DNA from: Brumicola pallidula DSM 14239 = ACAM 615
GTDB lineage: Bacteria > Pseudomonadota > Gammaproteobacteria > Enterobacterales > Alteromonadaceae
Assembly: GCF_000428905.1 (NCBI RefSeq)
Contig: NZ_KE386814.1
Coordinates: 62,001 to 126,000 of the forward strand
Direction: 5' to 3'
Length of the DNA: 64,000 nucleotides
Made by a program: the position numbers and the translations under genes. A model generated the notes under the pieces. The model saw nothing but the letters and a program-made list of their open reading frames with translations. It searched no databases and was not told where the DNA came from. Below are positions 49,847 through 58,655 of this stretch, one piece after another; positions within the stretch are counted from its first letter, which is position 1, and each line of letters begins with the position of its first letter.

Positions 49847-52800
49847 TTAATGCACCCAATGGTACATATGCGCTTTCTGTTCCATTTGCTGTTGAGTTTC
49901 TTCAGGCATAAACAAGCTGTTGTCGTTTTCAAAGAAGAAAGGAGAACGTTTCTTTTCCGAACCAACTTCATTCATTGTTGCCGCTGCAAACACGCGACCA
50001 TTAATCACAGTATAGTCAACAAATTCGCTACGCCTTAAATCATTCAGCACGTCACCATCGATAATGACTAAGTCGGCTAACTTGTCCGGTTCTATACTGC
50101 CGATTGCTTTGTCCATGCCTAGGTGTCTTGCACCATCAATGGTTCCGGCGCGAAGTGCTTCAAATGGCGTAAAACCACCTTGTTCCATTATCCACAACTC
50201 CCAATGTGCAGCTAAGCCTTCGCGTTGACCATGTGCTCCAATATGAACGCTAACACCATTGTCGCGTAACTCTTTTGCATATTTAGCAACGGCAAAATGA
50301 TTGTAGTGATCATCGGGCGCTTTGGGACGACGGATATTGCGGTCAACCAAGAAGTGAGGTGTATAACGCATTAATCTCTCATTTTCCCAGACATTGGTGC
50401 GGTCATAAAAGTACGTTTCACCGCTTAACCCGCCATAGGCAACAACAAACGTAGGTGTGTAACCAAACTTCGTGGCTTTCCACAGTTGGGTCAGGTCGTT
50501 ATAACCAGTAGCAATGGGAAGACTGTGCTCCAAACCAGTGTGGCCATCAACCAGCATAGTAATGTTTTGTTGGAATTTACCACCGCCTTCAGGCATAACC
50601 ATCATACCTTGGTTTTTAGCGGCAACCAGCACCTGTTGGCGTTGATCACGTCGCGGTTGGTTGTAACTTTTAACCGAAATAGCCCCAAGGTCTTTTAATC
50701 TTTGGACGTGATAATAGGCATCGTCATAGTTGTTAATAATAGATTTAAAGCCAAGTGCTTCTGCGCCATATAGAATTGTTCCGGTGGAGTAAATCCTTGG
50801 TGCCACGCGTTCACCTGCTTTTTGTAATTCCCCTGCAGCCATAATCTCAGTAGTGTCATTTGATGGATCATGAATAGTTGTTACACCAAAAGCGAGGTTA
50901 GAGTATTGACTCCAATTTTGCTCAGGAATAATTTCACTTCGCCCTTGAGCTCCATGTGCGTGAGTATCAATTAGTCCAGGAATAACTGTTTTCCCTTCAG
51001 CATTTATAATGAGTGCATCGTTGGGGATCATGATGTCAGCTTTTTTGCCGACAGCTTCGATTCTATTATCTTTTATTAATACAACACCATTCTCAAATAC
51101 TTCCTCTTGATCATCGGCATCGCGCATGGTGACAACTTTACCACCAACAATTGCGGTATAGCGATTTGGCTTGTCAGACTTTTTCTTGAATGATAAATCC
51201 ATGCCTTCGTTTAATGGTTCAGGCAATTGCGCATTGGGCTCAGCTAAAAAGTCAAAGGCTTGATCCAAACTGCGCTCAAAATAACGGGGACCGTGAGACC
51301 AACCCACCGAATCGTTATTCGGGCTCCAAGTCATGTAGTTGCCTGAGCGTGCAGAAAGCTGCTTGACAGGGAGTGACAACATTTTAGGACCAATCGACAC
51401 TTTTTGACCATTAGCTGCAAATGGAGTTACGAATGTGTTGTATTGATGCACAAAAGCAACCCACTTTTTATCATGTGATAAGCGGTATTCACTTACTTTG
51501 TCGCCGCCATATAGATGCACACGTTTGTCTTCACCCCGCAAGTTCACGCTAGAAAACTGGGTTTCACGATAAGGAGTACCAGTCACTGATTCACTGAAGT
51601 AAACACGATCATTACCGGCAGAAAAATGCGGTTCAACACCACTTTTTGAGACACGTTCGGTGGTTTTTTCTTTTAAGTTAAGAACGTAAATACCAGGATC
51701 AATAGAGTTGGTTGGGTCTAGCAAATATCCGCCAGTAAATTTGCGATAGGTAAGCATTTTTCCGTCTGTTGAAAAGCTTGGTTCAATGTAATGGCCTTTT
51801 GACAAACTGACTACTTTACCTTTGCCGCCTTTTGCAGAAATAATCCTTACATCGCCAAGGTTATCATCGCTCCAGGTTGTGTACACGATTTGCTTGCCGT
51901 CATTTGAGAAACGTGGATAGTATTCGTCATGCTGATTTTGCTTGGTTAGACGCTGTATTTCACCACTTTTAATATCTTTGACGTACAGTTTACCGAGTGC
52001 TTGAAACAAGATTGAGTCACCGTTTGGTGATTTTTGGGCCCAACGTATCGCCCTTACATCAAACTCATCTGGCGCAACATCCACATCAAAGCGCAGCGCA
52101 TCTGCAAACTTCACTGTTGTCTTAATGTTTACATCTAACGTTGCTAATGACTGATCTTTGATATTCAGTTTATGAAACTTTCCACCTGTCCAAAACACGA
52201 TTTGTTCGGAGTCTGGTGTCCAATCAAAATAAGCAAAATAACCTTCGCTCCCGAAACCTTCTTGCATGTCACGTTCTAGGTCCATAAATACCGCTTTTTC
52301 ATCGCCAGTCTGTATGTTCTTTAGGAATAAGGCTGTTTTACTTTTTACACGACGAACAAATGCTACGTATTTTCCATCTGGGGAGGGTGTAGGAACGACA
52401 GCACCTCCTGTGCCAGAGATATAGCGTTCTTCTTCACCTGTTTCTCTATCGTAGCGAATAATCGCGAATATGCCTTTGAGGGCATCTCTGTTGTAGCTAA
52501 ATTGTGAACCACCGGTAATATCTTGGGTATAATAGATATATTGCCCATCCGGTGAAAATGCAGGGTCAGTAATATTTTTTTGGTCGACTTTACCACTAAC
52601 ACGTTCTTTAATTGCTAGACCGTCACCACCGCTTTGGTGATAAAGCCAGATCTCACCGGCTGGAATACTGCGACTTGACATAATACCTTTATTGACGACA
52701 ATATATTCGCCATCTGGACTCCACTTAGGAGAATGTATTAAGTTGCTCTTTTCTTTGGTCACTTGGCGCAAGTTTTCGCCATTCATGTTCATTACCCAAA

Positions 52801-53173
52801 CATTTGAAAGGCCATCGCGGTCAGAAATGAAGGCAACTTGTTTACCATCAGGGCTAATTGTAGGATGTATATTCCAAGCAAAATCTTGAGTTAACGGCTT
52901 TGCGTCGCCACCGTTTATGCTGGCAATAAAAATATCGCCGAGCATATCAAACACGAACTGCTTGCCGTCTGGACTAACATCTAAGCTAGACCAAGTGGTT
53001 TCATTTGTGTTTATTTCGACGCTAGATAATGTCATGGGCGGATTTAACACATCCCATGTTGCGAAAGGTTTATCTTTTTCTTTTTCGTCATGCCCATCGG
53101 CAATACTGATTGCACTAAAGCTCAGTAAACCGGATAGTAGAATAGGGAACAGCTTCTGTCTTGTTGATATCAT
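49847..53173 (-). CDS. Exported TolB-like beta-propeller / amidohydrolase fusion
   Basis: A 1108-residue exported protein. The signal peptide (MISTRQKLFPILLSGLLSFSAISIADG) is followed by WD40/TolB-like repeats through about residue 670, each with an SPDGK-type turn (SLDVSPDGKQFVF, TISPDGKQVAF, KWSPDGEYIVV, AFSPDGQYIYY, TPSPDGKYVAF). The C-terminal third is an amidohydrolase: VIPGLIDTHAHGAQGR with the metal-binding HxH, GHTGLEHS, HIGAHGQREG and ADLVIIDGDVLNDL. Substrate unknown; similar fusions are annotated as imidazolonepropionase-like or Xaa-Pro-type hydrolases without proof. The frame is open for 39 more codons upstream; the ATG was chosen because the signal peptide starts there and AGAAGA precedes it. 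Confidence 0.85.
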   Translation of the reverse strand: MISTRQKLFPILLSGLLSFSAISIADGHDEKEKDKPFATWDVLNPPMTLSSVEINTNETTWSSLDVSPDGKQFVFDMLGDIFIASINGGDAKPLTQDFAWNIHPTISPDGKQVAFISDRDGLSNVWVMNMNGENLRQVTKEKSNLIHSPKWSPDGEYIVVNKGIMSSRSIPAGEIWLYHQSGGDGLAIKERVSGKVDQKNITDPAFSPDGQYIYYTQDITGGSQFSYNRDALKGIFAIIRYDRETGEEERYISGTGGAVVPTPSPDGKYVAFVRRVKSKTALFLKNIQTGDEKAVFMDLERDMQEGFGSEGYFAYFDWTPDSEQIVFWTGGKFHKLNIKDQSLATLDVNIKTTVKFADALRFDVDVAPDEFDVRAIRWAQKSPNGDSILFQALGKLYVKDIKSGEIQRLTKQNQHDEYYPRFSNDGKQIVYTTWSDDNLGDVRIISAKGGKGKVVSLSKGHYIEPSFSTDGKMLTYRKFTGGYLLDPTNSIDPGIYVLNLKEKTTERVSKSGVEPHFSAGNDRVYFSESVTGTPYRETQFSSVNLRGEDKRVHLYGGDKVSEYRLSHDKKWVAFVHQYNTFVTPFAANGQKVSIGPKMLSLPVKQLSARSGNYMTWSPNNDSVGWSHGPRYFERSLDQAFDFLAEPNAQLPEPLNEGMDLSFKKKSDKPNRYTAIVGGKVVTMRDADDQEEVFENGVVLIKDNRIEAVGKKADIMIPNDALIINAEGKTVIPGLIDTHAHGAQGRSEIIPEQNWSQYSNLAFGVTTIHDPSNDTTEIMAAGELQKAGERVAPRIYSTGTILYGAEALGFKSIINNYDDAYYHVQRLKDLGAISVKSYNQPRRDQRQQVLVAAKNQGMMVMPEGGGKFQQNITMLVDGHTGLEHSLPIATGYNDLTQLWKATKFGYTPTFVVAYGGLSGETYFYDRTNVWENERLMRYTPHFLVDRNIRRPKAPDDHYNHFAVAKYAKELRDNGVSVHIGAHGQREGLAAHWELWIMEQGGFTPFEALRAGTIDGARHLGMDKAIGSIEPDKLADLVIIDGDVLNDLRRSEFVDYTVINGRVFAAATMNEVGSEKKRSPFFFENDNSLFMPEETQQQMEQKAHMYHWVH

Positions 53174-53334
53174 TATTTGTCTTCTGCTTTGAATTAATTG
53201 ATGCTTAAGTGATGTGTCTTTTACGACTAGTCTAATTACCGGTCTGCACATTCTAAGACGAACAATAGTTGTTAACAAAAAGTTCTGCAACTTTCGGTTA
53301 ATTTACAATCAATCCATTCTGTAAACTCTGGAAC

Positions 53335-53424
53335 AAGGACACACCTGTTTTATCATTACGCTGCTTACAGGTGTGTCTTAGTTTTTTTTCCCCTTCTTCG
53401 GCTAAGGCAAATAGGTGTGTCCTT
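53335..53424. repeat. REP-like cluster of three AGGTGTGTC motifs
   Basis: AAGGACACACCTGT at 53335-53348, inverted ACAGGTGTGTC at 53367-53377 and a second inverted copy AGGTGTGTCCTT at 53413-53424. Copies 1 and 3 are perfect 12-base inverted repeats; copies 1 and 2 can also pair over 11 bases, and the latter is followed by eight T. The layout recalls REP/BIME elements mobilised by Y1 (RAYT) transposases. No transposase gene is nearby. Confidence 0.55.
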
Positions 53425-53463
53425 ATTATTCCTTTCATCATTGTTGCTCGTTGGCACCTAGCT

Positions 53464-54420
53464 CTAAAACAGTTCGGTGGTGAATTGGTGATTTCTTATC
53501 GCCATTTGACTTGATGGGGCTATTTCACCTAATTTATATTGTGCCGCGCCGGTTGGTTCAGCGAGGATATAAGATAAGTTATTTTGTACTATTTGTGCAT
53601 CCGTTTGATTTGGATTCAGATTAATTCCAACCAATGCATGATTGCGTAAGAAAACCATTTTGGCAGATAATGTTGGGTTGTAAGATTTTAAAAGGGCAAG
53701 GAACAAAGTTGATTTACTATCACAGTCCCCTCTATTGTTTAATAGGAGTTGTTGAGGTGCGGCAAATCCAGATCCATTTGACGAGATACGATTTTCAAGA
53801 GTGTCATAGGGAATGGTTTGCAGCCAATTCAAGGTGAAATCAATAAACTCTCTGGCATTATTAGGATTATTCAGTTGCTCTTTAATCGCGAGCACAATAC
53901 CAGAAAGATGACTGCTGCTTTCTTCAGCGTAACGCCGATGATCTTGTTTAATAGTCAACCGGCCCATTTCATTTTTAAAAGGAACATAGTAGTTTTTGCT
54001 TAAGTATTCGGCTTCTGCTTCTTCGTGCTTTTTACCAAGTGTCGCTGTGATTTCGTTTATCTGTTCGGGATATTTACCAGAAACTTGCATATTCAAGGAC
54101 CCCGCAGATCGCTCAATTGAAATATTTGCAATTTTTGGGTCTATTGTTTTCGCATATTCGAGTAAATTTCTATGAATATAATTTTGAGCGAGAAGCGTAT
54201 TGTAGGCAGGAGCGGAAGTTGGTAGCTTATCGATCTCTGTGTGCGCAAGTAAAAACTTGAGTTTACGAATACCATCTTCGCTTTGCCATTGATAATTGAA
54301 CTCAATACCTAAGGTAGAACTGTTTTTAAAAAAATGTTCTTGTTGAGAGTCGGCCTTAAATGGCGTAATAAACATGACTATTAAAGCAATATTAACTAAG
54401 ATCCTGAACATGTATCGCAT
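53464..54420 (-). CDS. Secreted transglutaminase-like protein
   Basis: A 318-residue protein with a signal peptide (about 1-25, ILVNIALIVMFITPFKADS). The C-terminal half looks like a transglutaminase/papain-fold core: NNRGDCDSKSTLFLALLK with candidate nucleophile Cys near 235, NHALVGINL with candidate His near 262, and a late acidic LAEPTG. In this family GDCD(A/S)K marks transglutaminase-like proteases. The N-terminal half is unassigned. It begins 18 bases after cysG on the same strand, so the two are likely co-transcribed, though a link to siroheme is not apparent. Substrate unknown. Confidence 0.7.
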   Translation of the reverse strand: MRYMFRILVNIALIVMFITPFKADSQQEHFFKNSSTLGIEFNYQWQSEDGIRKLKFLLAHTEIDKLPTSAPAYNTLLAQNYIHRNLLEYAKTIDPKIANISIERSAGSLNMQVSGKYPEQINEITATLGKKHEEAEAEYLSKNYYVPFKNEMGRLTIKQDHRRYAEESSSHLSGIVLAIKEQLNNPNNAREFIDFTLNWLQTIPYDTLENRISSNGSGFAAPQQLLLNNRGDCDSKSTLFLALLKSYNPTLSAKMVFLRNHALVGINLNPNQTDAQIVQNNLSYILAEPTGAAQYKLGEIAPSSQMAIRNHQFTTELF

Positions 54421-54438
54421 TTAACTAACCTTACAATA

Positions 54439-55842
54439 TTATTGGTCTACGTTCCCTCGAGAAAACCAGTTAAGTGATGAATGTAAATTAACAACGCTAC
54501 CTACAATAATCAAAGTGGGTGGCTTTAACAACGCAACTCTAGGATTACCAACAATATTATCAAGCGTTCCAGTAACAACTGCTTGATCTTCTCGAGTTGC
54601 TGATTGGATTAGCGCAATAGGCATCTCTGGAGACATTCCATGTTCCATAAGTTTGTCACAAATTATAGGTAAACCGGTTAGTCCCATATAAAATACAACC
54701 GTGTGATTTTGTTGAACAAGTGCTGGCCAATTTAAATTGATCGTGTTGTCGCGCAAATGGCCAGTGGTGAATGTTACTGACTGCGCATGGTCGCGATGCG
54801 TTAATGGTATACCTGCATAACTCGCCGCTCCTGAAGCGGCAGTAATACCAGGCACTACTTGGAAGTCAATACCGTGTTCAATGAGAGTTTCAATTTCTTC
54901 TCCTCCGCGGCCAAATATAAACGGGTCTCCTCCTTTCAACCTCACCACTCTGTTTCCAGCTAATGCTTCCTTCGCTAGCAGTTTGCTAATATCTTCTTGT
55001 GGGATAGTGTGATTGCTTTTCTCCTTTCCAACATAAATTTTTTCGGCGTCTCTGCGCACGAGTTCAAGTATTTCGGGACTTACTAATCGGTCATAGACAA
55101 CAACGTCAGCTTTTTGCATTAATCTTAATGCTCTGAAGGTCAGTAGATCTGGGTCTCCAGGGCCGGCTCCTACCAGATATACTTGACCAGCGGGCTTATC
55201 ACCGTTTTTATAGGCAATAAGTGCTTTATCGAATTTCTTTTCTGCAAGTTTTTCGTTTCCTTGTAGAATTGATTCACCAATGTCACCGTCAAGTACCTCT
55301 TCCCAAAAATAGCGTCTGTCAGTTACCGAAGAAAGTGCTCCTTTGACAGTATCGCGGAACTTCGCTGAAAAATCACCTAATAGTCGTATGTTTGCAGGTA
55401 TAACACTTTCTAGTTTTTGACGAATATAACGAAGTAAAACAGGCGCGACACCGCCGCTGCTCATTGCGATGATGATGGGTGAGCGGTCGACGATAGATGG
55501 CGTAATAAATTTACATAGCGGTGTGTTGTCAACTACGTTGACGAGCATGTTTTTAGCATGTGCTATATCGTGTATGTGCTTGTTTACTAGTGCATCATCG
55601 GTAGCAACAAAAATCATTTGCTTGCCTTCAATATCAGTATCTTCAAATTTTCTTTCAATTAAAGTAATTTGAGTTGATTCGGCAGCGAGTCGTTTTACTG
55701 TGTTACTTACCCACGGGGACACAATCGTTATTTTTGCCGGAGTTTTTAACAACAGCTCACATTTTCTAGCGGCAACTTCGCCTGCGCCAACTAATAGGCA
55801 ATGGATGTATTCAGCATCGACGAATATAGGGAAATACTTCAT
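54439..55842 (-). CDS. cysG: Siroheme synthase (multifunctional CysG)
   Basis: Makes siroheme for sulfite and nitrite reductases. The 467 residues (E. coli 457) combine an N-terminal precorrin-2 dehydrogenase/ferrochelatase part (FVDAEYIHCLLVGAGEVAARK with the NAD motif; SSGGVAPVLLRYIRQKLE) and a C-terminal SAM-dependent uroporphyrinogen-III methyltransferase (YLVGAGPGDPDLLT near 220, RLKGGDPFIFGRGGEE, PGITAASGAASYAGIPLTHR). No cysteine biosynthesis genes are adjacent. No clear ribosome-binding site before the ATG. Confidence 0.95.
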   Translation of the reverse strand: MKYFPIFVDAEYIHCLLVGAGEVAARKCELLLKTPAKITIVSPWVSNTVKRLAAESTQITLIERKFEDTDIEGKQMIFVATDDALVNKHIHDIAHAKNMLVNVVDNTPLCKFITPSIVDRSPIIIAMSSGGVAPVLLRYIRQKLESVIPANIRLLGDFSAKFRDTVKGALSSVTDRRYFWEEVLDGDIGESILQGNEKLAEKKFDKALIAYKNGDKPAGQVYLVGAGPGDPDLLTFRALRLMQKADVVVYDRLVSPEILELVRRDAEKIYVGKEKSNHTIPQEDISKLLAKEALAGNRVVRLKGGDPFIFGRGGEEIETLIEHGIDFQVVPGITAASGAASYAGIPLTHRDHAQSVTFTTGHLRDNTINLNWPALVQQNHTVVFYMGLTGLPIICDKLMEHGMSPEMPIALIQSATREDQAVVTGTLDNIVGNPRVALLKPPTLIIVGSVVNLHSSLNWFSRGNVDQ

Positions 55843-56183
55843 TAGTGTGCGCGCTTGTCATAAATATTAAGTTTAATTATGAGGGTTATCCTTATTCTAA
55901 TATAGCAATATTTTTAAAGGTAATATTTCGTTTTGGAATTAGAAAGCTAAAAGCATTCAACAATTGCTTTATTTATTGTCAGTTTCGAATGAAGTTCGTT
56001 AATCGCTGTAATGATTTTAGCGTGTTGTGTCAGAGGAGTATTTAAATAGAGCAGGTGAACATCAAAGTTTCCTTGACCTCAGCCTGCCTTTCAATTAAAA
56101 AAAGTTTATAAACACGTATAAAAATACCGGTCTAATTATTAATGAAATCAACGTTCGTGCACTGAACACACACGCAAGCTTTA
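55843..56183. other. Gene-poor stretch upstream of cysG
   Basis: About 340 AT-rich bases with no credible coding region; it should contain the cysG promoter, which I could not place. Together with 56184-56640 it makes an 860-base island of uncertain content between cysG and the helicase gene. Confidence 0.4.
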
Positions 56184-56480
56184 CTACTCAATATAAACTA
56201 AGTAGCAACCGAAAATTGTGAAGTAGAAAATTCCAAAAATAATCAAGTTAGAAATTGTTAGCGATGAGGCGTCATCGGTTCCGATAAATACTCCTAGATA
56301 TATTGTTGCGCTGTTTTCCAAAACTGTGCTACCTATAAAACAATGATTGATACTGAAATTTCTAATGTTGTTAATAATTTCTTTATTCACTCCTGAGTTA
56401 TGCGTAAATTCGACCACGAAAACTTTACCCCTGCAGGCATCAGATTCAGATTGGAAGCGAATTCTAAAGCTATCGTCCAC
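56184..56480 (-). CDS. Doubtful small hypothetical protein with C-terminal membrane segment
   Basis: A 98-residue frame opening with GTG and lacking a ribosome-binding site. The N-terminal 60 residues are of ordinary soluble composition (DDSFRIRFQSESDACRGK), and the last 25 form a hydrophobic anchor (LIIFGIFYFTIFGCYLVYIE). It has no recognised relative. It may be a real orphan gene, a decayed remnant, or chance. Confidence 0.3.
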   Translation of the reverse strand: MDDSFRIRFQSESDACRGKVFVVEFTHNSGVNKEIINNIRNFSINHCFIGSTVLENSATIYLGVFIGTDDASSLTISNLIIFGIFYFTIFGCYLVYIE

Positions 56481-56656
56481 GTGATCAAAAAGTGTCTACT
56501 CTCGCTCCAAACTTTCTTGATTATCAGCCAACTGATCAAATTCAATAATAATTATATAAACACTTTGTGACTTGAAAATTTCTTTTAATACTAGTCGATT
56601 AACGACGCCTCTGTTGGCTATAAATGCGTTACTTAATGACTCAGGATTTTGGGCAT

Positions 56657-56681
56657 AAAAAAAGCCACTTAAAGTGGCTTT
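56657..56681 (-). terminator. Intrinsic terminator of the RNA helicase gene
   Basis: AAAGCCACT (56661-56669) and AGTGGCTTT (56673-56681) with a three-base loop; read leftward a run of T follows, 24 bases after the stop codon. Confidence 0.85.
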
Positions 56682-56704
56682 CGTATTTTTACTAGCAGAA
56701 TCCG

Positions 56705-58450
56705 CTAACTTTTACGTTTTGGCGGTGTATCAGACCATTCACGTATGTTTAAACGCTGACCCGCTACGCGTGTTTTTGCGAGCGTTTCTCTTGTTTCCGC
56801 GGGCATGCTTTTGGGTAAATCTACAGTCGTAAAGTTATCATAGATTTCAATAGCACCTATATTTTTACTGCTGATGTTTGCTTCGTTAGCAATCGCGCCA
56901 ACAATGTTTCCTGGCTTCGCGCCATGGGTATGGCCTACTTCAATTCTGAAGCGTTGCATACCTTCATCTGGAGTGCTTGCGCCTCTTGCCGGACGCGGTT
57001 TTCTCTCATTGCGATCACTTTTACCGCGTTCAGTGCGTTCATTGCGACCCTGTCTTCTGCCGTTATCACGGTCTCCACTGTCGTTTCGTTCATTGAACGT
57101 TGGCTTGCTATGCAAATCGGGACGATCAGATTCTTTTAATAATAAAGGCTCATTACCTTGCGCGACTTTAGCAAGTGCAGCCATTATTAAATCTGGAGAA
57201 GCTTCGGTTTCTTCCATGATTGATTCAACGATGGGTATGTATGATTCAATTGATTCATCATTCATCGCTTCTATTATGCTTTGTTTGAACCGCTCCAAAC
57301 GTGACTCATTCAATTGTGAAATTGAAGGAATTTCCATATTCTCTATACGCTGTTTTGTTGCTTTTTCAATTGCGAACAACAAACGTTTTTCACGATGAGA
57401 AATAAACAAGATTGCGTCACCAGTTCTTCCCGCTCGGCCTGTTCTGCCTATGCGGTGGACGTAGGACTCAGTATCATATGGAATATCGTAGTTAAGAACA
57501 TGGCTGACGCGTTCTACGTCAAGACCACGAGCAACAACGTCAGTAGCAACCAAAATATCAATGTCGCCACGTTTCAGTTTCTCAACCGTTCTCTCGCGCG
57601 CATTCTGCGGAATATCGCCGTTAAGGGGTTCAACAACATACCCACGAGCCATTAATTTGTCTGCTAATTCGACCGTAGCTGTTTTAGTACGCACAAAAAT
57701 AATCATGCCGTCGAATTTTTCAACTTCCATAATGCGTGTTAATGCTTCTAACTTATGATGGCCCGCAACTTGGCAATAACGCTGCTTGATCATACTCGCG
57801 GATGAAACCGTTGATTCGATTTTAATATGCTCTGGATTCTTCAAATAACGTTTTGTTATTTTTTTAATCACGTCAGGCATTGTTGCAGAGAATAACGCGG
57901 TCTGGCGTTCTGCAGGGGCGTGACTTAAAATCAATTCAACGTCATCAATGAAGCCCATTCTAAGCATTTCATCTGCTTCATCGAGCACTAAAAATTTAAG
58001 CTTGTCTAATTTCAGTGTTTTGCGCTTAATATGGTCTATGATTCGACCCGGAGTACCTACTACAACCTGAACGCCGCGCTTCAGCTGACGGATCTGATTA
58101 TCGTAAGACTGACCACCGTATACGGGCAGCACTCTAATTTTCTTAGAAAAGCTGGCATAGACCTGAAACGCTTCAGCAACTTGAATAGCAAGTTCGCGAG
58201 TTGGCGCTAATACTAAAAGTTGTGTAAAGTTCTCGTCTGGGTCAATGTTTGCTAACATTGGCAGCGCAAATGCAGCCGTTTTTCCCGTACCTGTTTGAGC
58301 TTGGCCCAAAAGGTCGTGACCCGCGAGTAAAAGTGGAATACTCTTGGCTTGTATTGGAGATGGCTTTTCATAGCCTACTTTTTCTAACGCTTGTAATAAA
58401 TACGTTGGAAGATTTAAATCTTTAAATGTAACATCGACAGTGTCGGTCAT
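56705..58450 (-). CDS. deaD: DEAD-box RNA helicase DeaD/CsdA
   Basis: Unwinds RNA during ribosome assembly and cold adaptation. The 581 residues carry Q-motif FKDLNLPTYLLQALEKVGYEKPSPIQ, Walker A AQTGTGKT, PTRELA, TPGRIID, the DEAD box in LVLDEADEMLRMGF, SAT, ARGLDVERVSHV and HRIGRTGRAGRTG. An Arg/Asn/Asp-rich linker (about 440-500) leads to a C-terminal DbpA-like RNA-binding domain (RFRIEVGHTHGAKPGNIVGAIANEA), the DeaD arrangement. ATG chosen because AGGAT is seven bases upstream and MTDTVDVTFKDL is family-like; ten more codons are open upstream. Confidence 0.93.
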   Translation of the reverse strand: MTDTVDVTFKDLNLPTYLLQALEKVGYEKPSPIQAKSIPLLLAGHDLLGQAQTGTGKTAAFALPMLANIDPDENFTQLLVLAPTRELAIQVAEAFQVYASFSKKIRVLPVYGGQSYDNQIRQLKRGVQVVVGTPGRIIDHIKRKTLKLDKLKFLVLDEADEMLRMGFIDDVELILSHAPAERQTALFSATMPDVIKKITKRYLKNPEHIKIESTVSSASMIKQRYCQVAGHHKLEALTRIMEVEKFDGMIIFVRTKTATVELADKLMARGYVVEPLNGDIPQNARERTVEKLKRGDIDILVATDVVARGLDVERVSHVLNYDIPYDTESYVHRIGRTGRAGRTGDAILFISHREKRLLFAIEKATKQRIENMEIPSISQLNESRLERFKQSIIEAMNDESIESYIPIVESIMEETEASPDLIMAALAKVAQGNEPLLLKESDRPDLHSKPTFNERNDSGDRDNGRRQGRNERTERGKSDRNERKPRPARGASTPDEGMQRFRIEVGHTHGAKPGNIVGAIANEANISSKNIGAIEIYDNFTTVDLPKSMPAETRETLAKTRVAGQRLNIREWSDTPPKRKS

Positions 58451-58655
58451 CGTGTATCCTGATAGACTGAAAGGGGGCATTGCTGAAGGGATGTGAGAGC
58501 CTTCTTAAAAAAAGAATTATATAAGAATTAATGGTTATTTACCACCATTACTCTTGACTAGTTTGTAACCACCTGAGTTAGTTAGTAATTAATTGGGATG
58601 TGAGCCGTTTTTGTATTTCAAAAACAAGTTAAAATACAAGGGAATAGGATAAAAA

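Noticed and set aside
55845-56045. A rightward 66-residue open frame upstream of cysG.
   Set aside because: Composition is rich in Phe, Asn, Cys and Ile as expected of translated AT-rich non-coding DNA, and no proper start context is present.
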